IMG/VR virus record: IMGVR_UViG_3300007512_000039 | Span: 1-59,808 of that record | From: a virus | Direction: 5' to 3' (one strand) | DNA: 59,808 nt | Shown: positions 52,280 through 57,594 of the stretch, one piece after another | Numbering within the stretch: position 1 is the stretch's first letter | Layout: every line of letters starts with the position of its first letter | The notes under the pieces: model-generated | What the model saw: only the letters and a program-made list of their open reading frames with translations | Told to the model about the DNA's origin: nothing | Databases searched by the model: none | Position numbers and translations under genes: made by a program

Positions 52280-52789
52280 TTACCAAAGGCACTGGAAGAA
52301 GCCGAGGAGCACAACACGGCGGCCTGTGTGCGGAGTCACAGAGTGTTTTACGGGCCCATAGCCTTCAGGATTCGAAGGGCTGCTCCCGTACACTACGGCA
52401 GAGCGGTAGTGGCGAATCGGAGAGGTATCCAGCCTGGATTCGCCATGTGTCCTGAAGATTCCGCCCTCGAAGTCATCCGGATGAGAGAGAAGTACACTCA
52501 CAGACATTCCGCACCACGGCATGTGATGCGTTCCGTCTTCCTTGTACCCATCATAGTGTGGCTCGTGCCCTCGAGGTTGGAGCTCAAAGCGCGCGTATGA
52601 CGGAGCCTCCCACTGCACTTCGCAAGGCCAACCGGATCCTATGAGGATCCGGTTGAAGACTGTACGGACCAGAGGAGAACAAGCCGCAGGGGGCTGCGAA
52701 ATCTCCTGTCTGAGATGGTTTCCCTCTTCCGCCTCATGGAGAAGTGCCTGAGCCTCCTCCGCAGAGACGACGTTTGGGACTACCACCAC
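52280..52789 (-). CDS. 2-oxoglutarate/Fe(II)-dependent oxygenase, 169 aa
   Basis: The fold of prolyl-4-hydroxylase-type enzymes is seen in the iron triad: H78-x-D80 in HEPHYDGYK and a second His in VKHSVTPHTGRRVVLLGF, where the Arg binds 2-oxoglutarate. The strand SVSVLLSHPDDFEGGIFR is typical. Such enzymes hydroxylate protein residues or modified bases. Substrate unknown. The start overlaps the endolysin end by ten bases. Confidence 0.88.
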   Translation of the reverse strand: MVVVPNVVSAEEAQALLHEAEEGNHLRQEISQPPAACSPLVRTVFNRILIGSGWPCEVQWEAPSYARFELQPRGHEPHYDGYKEDGTHHMPWCGMSVSVLLSHPDDFEGGIFRTHGESRLDTSPIRHYRSAVVYGSSPSNPEGYGPVKHSVTPHTGRRVVLLGFFQCLW

Positions 52790-53577
52790 TTGATGTAGCC
52801 GAGGAGGCTGCTCGCGTTGCGGTACGAGGCCTTCACGCGGTCACTCTCGTTCCCGCCGATGCACAGGTGCTTCCCACCTTCGGTGTTCACCACGAGACCC
52901 ACATGCCGTGCTGTGGAGGCGGAGCTCTTGTCACTGCCGCTCCCTCCACGACCCATGATGAAGATCGCACCCGGAGGGCACGCCTGACCTGCAGGGATCC
53001 AGCGACCGGTCTTCTTCGCCCACAGCTCCATCTGGTAGCCGGAGCCCTGGAACTTGCCGTCGAAGGGCAGTGACGAAGCTCCCCACTCCAGTCCCTTGCT
53101 TTGCCGGACGGCCTGCGCCGCGAGCATGGCACACCAGGGGTAGTACGCGGCCGGGACGATGCCCCAGTACTGCGCGTAGCCGTCCACGATGTGTGCGATT
53201 TCCGGACCGCAGTTGTTCCCGGACTCCTTCGCGCCGAGCTGCTTCGCAGCCCATATGAGCGCGAGCTTCGGCCACTCCTCGCAGATCACCGGGATCTCGT
53301 CGAGGAGCCATGAAACCTGCGCGCTCTGCTCTTCGTGCTTCGAAGGCGAGATGCTCTTCGTGGCGGAGTCCGGCTCTTCGATCGCCTTCCAGGTGTTCGT
53401 CCCGACGATGCCGTCAGGAGTGAGGCCTTCGGCCGCCTGAAGGGTGATGACAGCGTCCTCGGTGCCTGCTCCGAAGATGCCGTCCGCGTCGATGTTGAAG
53501 CCGCGCAGGTTGATGAGCTCCTGCAAGAGCGTGACGGAGTTGCCACGGGAACCACGACGAAGAAGGGGATGGGACAT
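52780..53577 (-). CDS. Endolysin with peptidoglycan-binding and amidase/peptidase domains
   Basis: This enzyme breaks the cell wall at lysis. Residues 5-65 are a peptidoglycan-binding domain (RRGSRGNSVTLLQELINLRG, DGIFGAGTEDAVITLQ, DGIVGTNTW). Residues 95-265 are a CHAP/NlpC-like domain of the type with NNCGPE near 121, YYPWCAM (Cys149 likely catalytic) and RHVGLV (His225). The 265-residue length is usual for such phage enzymes. No signal peptide is present, so a holin is needed. Confidence 0.9.
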   Translation of the reverse strand: MSHPLLRRGSRGNSVTLLQELINLRGFNIDADGIFGAGTEDAVITLQAAEGLTPDGIVGTNTWKAIEEPDSATKSISPSKHEEQSAQVSWLLDEIPVICEEWPKLALIWAAKQLGAKESGNNCGPEIAHIVDGYAQYWGIVPAAYYPWCAMLAAQAVRQSKGLEWGASSLPFDGKFQGSGYQMELWAKKTGRWIPAGQACPPGAIFIMGRGGSGSDKSSASTARHVGLVVNTEGGKHLCIGGNESDRVKASYRNASSLLGYIKWW

Positions 53578-53623
53578 AGGGGTGCTCCAGGGAAGGGGCT
53601 CATCCTATCCCAGCGGAGCTGCT

Positions 53624-53758
53624 GTGAAGAGTACGAAGGTCTGGAGGTATCGGAACTGTCCTGCCCCCGTGGAGAGGCTCAACTACGTCGTGAGTGCTCT
53701 TTTTGTGGGTATCTTCGTCTTTATGCTTGTCATCTCTACAGCGGCGTGGTTAGTGTAG
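53624..53758 (+). CDS. Small membrane protein, 44 aa
   Basis: A GTG start with GGAG upstream gives MKSTKVWRYRNCPAPVERLN and then one membrane segment (YVVSALFVGIFVFMLVIS). It is divergent from the endolysin. A holin or lysis regulator is possible, but a single-segment holin would need other support. Confidence 0.5.
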   Translation: MKSTKVWRYRNCPAPVERLNYVVSALFVGIFVFMLVISTAAWLV

Positions 53759-53858
53759 GGACATGACTCGCAAGTGTGCCATCTCCTCTTCAAGTAGCTC
53801 GTATTTTACGGGCCCGGAGGGGTGTGCCTGATGCGTTAGAACCATCATCGGTCCACGA

Positions 53859-53897
53859 AAGAACCCCTCCCCGGCCCATTGTCGCGGAGGGGTTCTT
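53859..53897 (+). terminator. Strong hairpin before the first tRNA
   Basis: AAGAACCCCTCC pairs with GGAGGGGTTCTT around 15 bases. The stem ends 6 bases before tRNA-Tyr. It may end the upstream transcript or be an early signal in the tRNA transcript. Confidence 0.6.
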
Positions 53898-53903
53898 GCA
53901 TTC

Positions 53904-53989
53904 GGGGATCGAGTACAGTAGCTCGGGACTACTGGCGGGCCTGTAAAGTCCGTGCCTTAGGGATAGTGGTTCGAATCCACCGATCCCCA
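53904..53989 (+). tRNA. tRNA-Tyr(GTA)
   Basis: The acceptor GGGGATC/GATCCCC is perfect. The anticodon arm is CGGGC-CTGTAAA-GTCCG (one G-U), with anticodon GTA. The T arm is GTGG-TTCGAAT-CCAC, and there is a 13-base variable region, as is usual for class II tRNA-Tyr. Confidence 0.9.
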
Positions 53990-54010
53990 CCTATTTCTTT
54001 GTCTTCTATT

Positions 54011-54093
54011 GGAGAGGTAACTCTGCGAGGCAGGGCTACGCTTGGAAAGCGTATGGCGGTTTCGGCCGCGCGGGGCGGTACCGCACTTCTCCT
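54011..54093 (+). tRNA. tRNA-Ser(GGA), unusual D and T arms
   Basis: The acceptor is GGAGAGG/CTTCTCC with one G-U. The anticodon arm TACGC-TTGGAAA-GCGTA gives anticodon GGA, and a long variable arm (GCGG/CCGC) marks it as serine type. The D stem is 5 bp (CTCTG/CAGGG), and the T loop reads GGCGGTA in place of the usual TTCRANY. It may not fold like a standard tRNA. Confidence 0.65.
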
Positions 54094-54104
54094 CTTCTTC
54101 ACAT

Positions 54105-54180
54105 GGTCGTGTAGCTCAGTCTGGTAGAGCAGAGGGGTCGCCCCCAGAGACGCAGGTTCAAATCCTCGCTCGTTCCACCA
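54105..54180 (+). tRNA. tRNA-like gene, degenerate, isotype unclear
   Basis: It has a normal D arm (TAGCTCAGTCTGGTAGAGC), a TTCAAAT T loop and an encoded CCA. The acceptor (GGTCGTG against CTCGTTC) and the outer pairs of the anticodon and T stems do not match well. If T33 is in GTCGCCC, the anticodon would be CGC (Ala). It may be a decayed tRNA. Confidence 0.35.
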
Positions 54181-54186
54181 CATCTT

Positions 54187-54269
54187 GGAGAATGAACCGT
54201 CTGAGTGGACGGCCTCGTTTCGAAAACGAGCGGTGCGGCAAGCATTCGGGGCGGGACCGACGTTCTCCT
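54187..54269 (+). tRNA. tRNA-Ser(CGA), unusual D and T arms
   Basis: The acceptor is GGAGAAT/GTTCTCC. The anticodon arm CTCGT-TTCGAAA-ACGAG gives anticodon CGA. A class II variable arm follows. The D stem is 5 bp (CCGTC/GACGG) and the T loop is GGCGGGA, almost the same odd loop as in the tRNA-Ser at 54011. Confidence 0.65.
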
Positions 54270-54278
54270 CTACTTCTT

Positions 54279-54369
54279 GGAGAGTGAAATAGGTGCGGTT
54301 TCCCTTAGCGCGGTTGCTACCTGCGTCGGGTCATGTGGCCCGCTGGTTCGACTCCAGCACTCTCCTCCA
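54279..54369 (+). tRNA. tRNA-Ser(GCT)
   Basis: The acceptor GGAGAGT/ACTCTCC is perfect. The anticodon arm is CGCGG-TTGCTAC-CTGCG with anticodon GCT. The variable arm is GGGTC-ATGT-GGCCC, and the T arm GCTGG-TTCGACT-CCAGC is perfect. CCA is encoded after T73. Confidence 0.85.
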
Positions 54370-54382
54370 TCTCTACCACTTA

Positions 54383-54469
54383 GGAGAGGCCCGCGCAGAG
54401 GGGCGCATCCGGCTTTGAATACCGGCGGCAGGGTCACACCTGAGGTTTCGAGTACCTGTCTCTCCTCCA
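54383..54469 (+). tRNA. tRNA-Ser(TGA)
   Basis: The acceptor is GGAGAGG/TCTCTCC. The anticodon arm CCGGC-TTTGAAT-ACCGG has anticodon TGA with one C-A mismatch next to the loop. The class II variable arm is CAGG/CCTG. The T arm is AGGT-TTCGAGT-ACCT. CCA is encoded. With 54011, 54187 and 54279 it completes the serine set. Confidence 0.75.
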
Positions 54470-54745
54470 CTTGTCCCAGATGCTCGCCGTGAGCTTCGAG
54501 GCATGGAACCTGTACCAGCCCTTCTTCCGGCCCTGAACCACAACCAGCAGACGATACTTCGTGCTCCTCTTCCGATACCCAGGCTGCCGCATCACTGCGG
54601 CAGTAAGGAATCCCCGTTTTAGGGCCCATTCATGAAGGTTTAGCACCACGTACCAGCTCTTTTTGCATGGGTACTCAACCCGCCCCTTCCGAGGGAAGTG
54701 GGCGATGGCGCGTAGCAGATCGGCTTCCATTCCAGCTGTGAGCAT
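54434..54745 (-). CDS. Unknown basic protein, 103 aa
   Basis: The ATG at 54745 has AGGGG upstream; a longer frame from 54772 is possible. The protein is basic (FPRKGRVEYPCKKSWYVVLN, RKKGWYRFHASKLTASIWDK). Its 3' end runs antisense over tRNA-Ser(TGA). No family recognised. It might bind nucleic acid. Some doubt remains whether the gene is real. Confidence 0.45.
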   Translation of the reverse strand: MLTAGMEADLLRAIAHFPRKGRVEYPCKKSWYVVLNLHEWALKRGFLTAAVMRQPGYRKRSTKYRLLVVVQGRKKGWYRFHASKLTASIWDKWRRDRYSKPQV

Positions 54746-54815
54746 GAGAGCCCCTATGAAAAGCAACAGCATGAAGTCTTCGTAGCGATCATCACTACGC
54801 AGACGATTTTCTTAT

Positions 54816-54888
54816 GACGACAATCACAGGAGTGGACCTGCTGGGTCTGCAAAACCCGGGGAGTGGAGTTCAAGTCTCCCTGTCGTCT
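54816..54888 (+). tRNA. tRNA-Cys(GCA)
   Basis: The acceptor GACGACA/TGTCGTC is perfect. The anticodon arm TGGGT-CTGCAAA-ACCCG has anticodon GCA. The T arm GGAG-TTCAAGT-CTCC is four pairs with a mismatch at the outer pair. Confidence 0.88.
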
Positions 54889-54907
54889 TCTCTGTTACAC
54901 TGTGAAT

Positions 54908-55117
54908 GTGAGTACTCAGCTGATCATGACGGCGATCCTACTGGTCCTGGCCAGTTTCGGCTTCGCCGTGTCCGGGTACTCCCTCGATGACAGCGCCTTG
55001 TCCCAGAAAGGCTTCGCTGTCATCGCGACTGATCGCCGGCCCGGCGATCAGGTGACCGCCAACGAGCGGAATGCGACTGCGCCACAGACTCGTCCCCTGC
55101 AGGAAGGCTTCCCGTAG
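54908..55117 (+). CDS. Small membrane protein, 69 aa
   Basis: The start is probably the GTG at 54908. One membrane segment (LIMTAILLVLASFGFAVSGY) lies at the N-terminus, possibly a signal anchor. The rest is polar. TTACACT just upstream could be a promoter. The gene is followed by a strong terminator at 55141. Function unknown. Confidence 0.5.
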   Translation: MSTQLIMTAILLVLASFGFAVSGYSLDDSALSQKGFAVIATDRRPGDQVTANERNATAPQTRPLQEGFP

Positions 55118-55140
55118 GGGACTTCTCAGTTCTGGGAACC

Positions 55141-55176
55141 CGAGAGGCCTCCGTCACCAAAGCGGGAGGCCTCTCG
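55141..55176 (+). terminator. Strong terminator
   Basis: CGAGAGGCCTCC pairs with GGAGGCCTCTCG, followed by CGTTTGAG. It ends the small membrane-protein unit. Confidence 0.7.
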
Positions 55177-55266
55177 CGTTTGAGCTCTCGTTATGCTTCA
55201 CACATGGGCGGTATTCGGCGAGACCCAGGACAGGAGCGCCCCGATGGTCCGGCGTATACTCCTCGT

Positions 55267-55566
55267 ATGGCCCCGAAGCGCCTACTACTGCACGCCGTGT
55301 TCATCCTCATCCAGGATGACGACGTTCGGAGGACCACTGCGGCCATCTTCTTCTTCTACCTGGGCCTGATGGTGATCTTCCTGGCCCTTGTCCCCATACC
55401 AGAAGAGAGCGCGAAGACCATTCATCTCATCATCGGCGGCCTGGTCGGCGGAGGCATCGGCCCTGCGATTAGAGCCCTACTGGACAAGGGAGACGGACAG
55501 AAGCCGAGCCTGGAAGCTCACTTCTCTGGCGAAGGGAACGGGAGCACAGCACCTCGAGGCCCTTGA
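55267..55566 (+). CDS. Small two-segment membrane protein, possible holin
   Basis: The start is uncertain: ATG at 55267 (99 residues) or 55204 (120 residues). Two membrane segments are visible (AAIFFFYLGLMVIFLALVPI and IHLIIGGLVGGGIGPAIRAL), with a charged C-terminus. Such layout fits a holin or a small envelope protein. TATACT at 55255-55260 lies 7 bases before the ATG at 55267, so the transcript may have almost no leader. Confidence 0.5.
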   Translation: MAPKRLLLHAVFILIQDDDVRRTTAAIFFFYLGLMVIFLALVPIPEESAKTIHLIIGGLVGGGIGPAIRALLDKGDGQKPSLEAHFSGEGNGSTAPRGP

Positions 55567-55721
55567 ACTCCGAGACTCCTTCGAAGCTCTCGCACTTCCT
55601 TGTCTGTACGCGGCCAAAACGAGCCGTCCGGCATGAGCTTGTACTTGCGATGGAAGGCCCTCCACCGAGGCAGTAGGTTGAAGAACGGGAACACGTTCGA
55701 GAGTGGGATCACCTTGCTCAT
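55518..55721 (-). CDS. Unknown small basic protein, 67 aa
   Basis: GGGAG lies just before the ATG at 55721. The protein is basic with aromatic residues (FPFFNLLPRWRAFHRKYKLM, FWPRTDKEVRELRRSLGV). It overlaps the convergent gene by about 50 bases. Function unknown. Confidence 0.5.
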   Translation of the reverse strand: MSKVIPLSNVFPFFNLLPRWRAFHRKYKLMPDGSFWPRTDKEVRELRRSLGVQGPRGAVLPFPSPEK

Positions 55722-55850
55722 ATGCTTGACTCCCTCTCCACAGGGTACTACACCTAAGACATGACCTTCGTGATGCGCGCGCTATCCTCCTTGCTTCTTC
55801 TGAAGCCCGGGGAGGGGTGCGTGTAGGGTCATCAACCTACGACACCGTCG

Positions 55851-55884
55851 GAAGCCTCCCCAGCGAAAGCTCGGGAGGTTTCTT
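55851..55884 (+). terminator. Terminator-like hairpin before the second tRNA group
   Basis: CCTCCC pairs with GGGAGG, with flanking GAA/TTC and a T-rich tail (TTTCTTGCG). It lies 9 bases before tRNA-Leu(CAG), similar in placing to the hairpin before tRNA-Tyr. Confidence 0.6.
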
Positions 55885-55892
55885 GCGTTTAT

Positions 55893-55977
55893 GGGGAGGT
55901 AGCCGAAATGGATAGGCACCAGGTTCAGGCCCTGGGGGGCTCAGTCTCCGATGCGGGTTCGAGTCCCGTTCTCCCTA
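55893..55977 (+). tRNA. tRNA-Leu(CAG)
   Basis: The acceptor GGGGAGG/TCTCCCT has two G-U pairs. The anticodon arm CCAGG-TTCAGGC-CCTGG gives CAG. A class II variable arm follows. The T arm is GCGGG-TTCGAGT-CCCGT. Confidence 0.87.
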
Positions 55978-55985
55978 CTCTTTTT

Positions 55986-56069
55986 GCGGAAGTGGCGAAA
56001 CAGGCAGCCGCGCGGGCTTGAGGGGCTCGTGGTCTTCGGACCGTGGGGGTTCAAATCCCCCCTTCCGTA
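55986..56069 (+). tRNA. tRNA-Leu(GAG)
   Basis: The acceptor is GCGGAAG/CTTCCGT. The anticodon arm CGGGC-TTGAGGG-GCTCG gives GAG. It has a class II variable arm and a T arm of GGGGG-TTCAAAT-CCCCC. Confidence 0.87.
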
Positions 56070-56076
56070 CTACTTT

Positions 56077-56204
56077 GAGGAGATGGGCAAACGGTAAAGC
56101 CACCAGTCGGTATGGGCTGGGGACATCCCGAAACCGCCGTCGTCCGTCCGGAAGGGAGGCGGAGCACGGTGGACGGATTGGAGGTTCGACTCCTCCTCTC
56201 CTCA
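56077..56204 (+). tRNA. tRNA gene with about 50-base insertion, isotype unclear
   Basis: The acceptor GAGGAGA/TCTCCTC and the T arm GGAGG-TTCGACT-CCTCC are perfect, and the D arm is normal (GGC-AAACGGTAAA-GCC). Between D and T arms are about 80 bases. CCAG/CTGG could be an anticodon stem with a 10-base loop; TCCGTCC/GGACGGA forms a second long hairpin in the extra part. The anticodon cannot be fixed. Confidence 0.55.
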
Positions 56205-56211
56205 TTATTCT

Positions 56212-56286
56212 GCCCCGGTACGCCAGTTGGTAGTAGCGACCGCACTTAAAATGCGGTGGATGGAGGTTCGAATCCTCTTCGGGGTA
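56212..56286 (+). tRNA. tRNA with UAA anticodon, short variable loop
   Basis: The acceptor is GCCCCGG/TCGGGGT. The anticodon arm CCGCA-CTTAAAA-TGCGG gives TAA, which reads the leucine codon UUA. The variable loop is only 5 bases, unlike the usual class II tRNA-Leu. The T arm is GGAGG-TTCGAAT-CCTCT. Confidence 0.8.
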
Positions 56287-56377
56287 TCGCTTGACCTTCA
56301 CGTGTTGAAGGACTACTACTTCTACATGCGTTCCTTCCTGGCCATCACCGGTACAACCGGTACCACCGTCCTCCCGC

Positions 56378-56418
56378 CTGCGTTCGGCGGTCGAGGACTC
56401 ATGCCAGGACGAACGCAG
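56378..56418. other. Hairpin in the tRNA gap 56287-56472
   Basis: CTGCGTTCG and CGAACGCAG form a perfect 9-bp stem with a 23-base loop. The 186-base gap has no clear gene. It also holds two ACCGGT copies 9 bases apart (56347 and 56356). Confidence 0.45.
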
Positions 56419-56472
56419 CTCATCAGCACAGTCTGATCTGTTCGTAGCCCGCTTGTCCTGGCTCATACCTAA

Positions 56473-56527
56473 GCGGTAGTAGCTCAGGCACTTAGAGCGT
56501 CGGCTTGCCAAGTCGAAGGCCCCGGGT
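56473..56527 (+). tRNA. 5' piece of a split tRNA-Gly(GCC)
   Basis: It has acceptor half GCGGTAG, a D arm, and the anticodon arm TCGGC-TTGCCAA-GTCGA with anticodon GCC, then the variable loop and T-stem half CCGGG. It stops at the first T-loop base. The matching 3' piece (CCCGG, CTACCGC, A, CCA) is found at 57170. The break is in the T loop. Confidence 0.75.
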
Positions 56528-56532
56528 GTTTT

Positions 56533-56604
56533 GCGTACATAGCTCAACGGTAGAGCATTTGTCTGCCAGGCAAAGGGCTGCGGGTTCGAATCCCGCTGTG
56601 CGCT
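56533..56604 (+). tRNA. tRNA-Gly(GCC), intact
   Basis: The acceptor GCGTACA/TGTGCGC pairs (one T-G). The anticodon arm TTTGT-CTGCCAG-GCAAA gives GCC. The T arm GCGGG-TTCGAAT-CCCGC is perfect. It lies five bases after the broken tRNA-Gly 5' piece and has a different sequence in all its stems. Confidence 0.9.
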
Positions 56605-56615
56605 TCACCTCTTGT

Positions 56616-56644
56616 GCGGTAGGGGATACTTGGTTATCTACCGC
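56616..56644 (+). promoter_or_regulatory. Hairpin before HNH start, copy of tRNA-Gly acceptor
   Basis: GCGGTAG and CTACCGC pair around 15 bases. The stem strands are the same as the acceptor strands of the broken tRNA-Gly. The HNH ATG follows two bases later, and no Shine-Dalgarno site is outside the hairpin. It may control the endonuclease or be a trace of the insertion. Confidence 0.55.
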
Positions 56645-56646
56645 AT

Positions 56647-57168
56647 ATGGAAGAACAGAGAATATGCAGGTCGTGCGGAGATACAAAGCCCGTCTCAGAG
56701 ATGATTCCCATCAAAAGACGAGGAAAGGTTTACTATAGGAGGCAGTGCCGTTCGTGTGAGAGCAAACGATGCGCTGTACACCACGCGACGCCAAAATCTA
56801 AGGCGGCTTACAAGGCCCGTTCCGACATGCTCAAGGTAGAGCGCGCTGCTGGTCTGAATGTCGAGCGTTGGATTTACGAAGATGCTCGACGTTCAGACCG
56901 AAAGCGCGATCTGGAGAACGACCTGACGAAGGCATTTATCCGAGAGCAGATCGAGAAAGGGTGTAGCTATTGTGGAGAGGAGAGTATCCGTATGACTCTT
57001 GACCGGATCGATAACAGCATCGGGCACTTACAATCAAACTGCGTGCCTGCCTGTATTCGCTGCAACTGTACCAGAAGGCACATGCCTTACGAGGCATGGC
57101 TGATTGTGGCCCCGGCCATGCGGGAGGCGCGGTTGGCAGGTCTCTTTGGGGATTGGACTGGAAGATAG
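56647..57168 (+). CDS. HNH endonuclease, 173 aa
   Basis: The C-terminal half has CSYCGEESIRMTLDRIDNSI, then LQSNCVPACIRCNCTRRHMP, an HNH/zinc layout. The N-terminus has a second Cys set (CRSCGDTKPVSEM, CRSCESKRC) that may bind DNA. It likely nicks or cuts DNA for homing. Its stop is at the edge of the 3' half of a broken tRNA-Gly. The start follows a hairpin directly. Confidence 0.85.
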   Translation: MEEQRICRSCGDTKPVSEMIPIKRRGKVYYRRQCRSCESKRCAVHHATPKSKAAYKARSDMLKVERAAGLNVERWIYEDARRSDRKRDLENDLTKAFIREQIEKGCSYCGEESIRMTLDRIDNSIGHLQSNCVPACIRCNCTRRHMPYEAWLIVAPAMREARLAGLFGDWTGR

Positions 57169-57169
57169 T

Positions 57170-57185
57170 CCCGGCTACCGCACCA
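57170..57185 (+). tRNA. 3' piece of the split tRNA-Gly(GCC)
   Basis: CCCGG pairs with CCGGG of the 5' piece and CTACCGC pairs with GCGGTAG, both perfectly; A73 and CCA follow. Distance and order are as for a single gene with an insert in its T loop. Confidence 0.72.
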
Positions 57186-57189
57186 TTTT

Positions 57190-57248
57190 GGCGTCATAGC
57201 TCAGTCCTGATAAGGCTGAGGTCGTTGGTTCAACTCCAACCGGTATCA
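57190..57248 (+). tRNA. tRNA-Ile(GAT)-like gene lacking a D arm
   Basis: It is only 59 bases. TAGCTC is followed directly by the anticodon hairpin AGTC-CTGATAA-GGCT (anticodon GAT), then GAGGTC and a perfect T arm GTTGG-TTCAACT-CCAAC. The acceptor GGCGTCA/CGGTATC pairs poorly. It is probably a deletion derivative. Confidence 0.5.
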
Positions 57249-57256
57249 CTCTCTAC

Positions 57257-57331
57257 ACTGCCGTGGATCAATGGTAGATCGCCAGGCCCTCACCCTGGAG
57301 ACCGCGGGTTCGAACCCCGTCGGCAGTACCA
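57257..57331 (+). tRNA. tRNA-Glu(CTC)
   Basis: The acceptor ACTGCCG/CGGCAGT is perfect, and A73-CCA is encoded. The anticodon arm CCAGG-CCCTCAC-CCTGG gives CTC, with C in place of the usual T at position 33. The T arm is GCGGG-TTCGAAC-CCCGT. Confidence 0.82.
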
Positions 57332-57336
57332 CCTAC

Positions 57337-57424
57337 AACGCCGAATGCAAAGTGGATCGCGCGGCTGGGTTTTCATTCCAGTGCCCGTAAGGGGTAGGGG
57401 GTTCGAGTCCCCTCGGCGTTACCA
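57337..57424 (+). tRNA. tRNA with UUC anticodon and long variable arm
   Basis: The acceptor AACGCCG/CGGCGTT is perfect, with A73-CCA. The anticodon arm CTGGG-TTTTCAT-TCCAG gives TTC (Glu). The variable arm CCC-GTAA-GGG is of class II size, which is not normal for tRNA-Glu. The isotype charged in the cell is uncertain. Confidence 0.75.
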
Positions 57425-57433
57425 ATCCTATAT

Positions 57434-57482
57434 GTTGGCCGTAGCTCAGTCCGGTAAGAGCGCCAGGTTGTGGCCCTGGAGG
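57434..57482 (+). tRNA. 5' piece of a broken tRNA-His(GTG)
   Basis: It has an acceptor half, a D arm (TAGCTCAGTCCGGTAAGAGC) and the anticodon arm CCAGG-TTGTGGC-CCTGG with anticodon GTG. It then loses similarity after GGAGGTT; no T arm follows. A possible 3' remnant is at 58207. Confidence 0.6.
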
Positions 57483-57516
57483 TTTAAGAGAAATCTCGAC
57501 AAGCACCCGTGAATAT

Positions 57517-57588
57517 GGTACCTTTGGTGTAGCGGTAGCACGCCAGATTGTGGTTCTGGAGGCTCCGGTTCAAACCCGGGATGGTACC
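57517..57588 (+). tRNA. tRNA-His(GTG), intact
   Basis: The anticodon arm CCAGA-TTGTGGT-TCTGG gives GTG. G-1 and C73 are present, as tRNA-His needs. The T arm is TCCGG-TTCAAAC-CCGGG, and the acceptor GTACCTT/ATGGTAC has one mismatch. Confidence 0.85.
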
Positions 57589-57594
57589 CTTTTC

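Larger units (their letters stand above)
56528..57169 (+). mobile_element. tRNA-Gly plus HNH cassette inside a tRNA-Gly gene
   Basis: About 640 bases separate the two halves of the broken tRNA-Gly(GCC). The insert holds an intact tRNA-Gly(GCC) (56533-56604), a hairpin (56616-56644) and an HNH gene (56647-57168) whose stop TAG ends at the T-loop border. The mobile nature is inferred from this layout and from similar units at 57434 and 58231. Confidence 0.65.

Noticed and set aside
56325-56436. 36-codon frame in the tRNA gap
   Set aside because: There is no ribosome site and it runs through a 9-bp hairpin; it is more likely non-coding.
56528-57169. Group I intron as the explanation of the split tRNA-Gly
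   Set aside because: The break is in the T loop, the insert holds a complete tRNA, and I could not see the P3-P7 core by eye. A covariance search would settle it.
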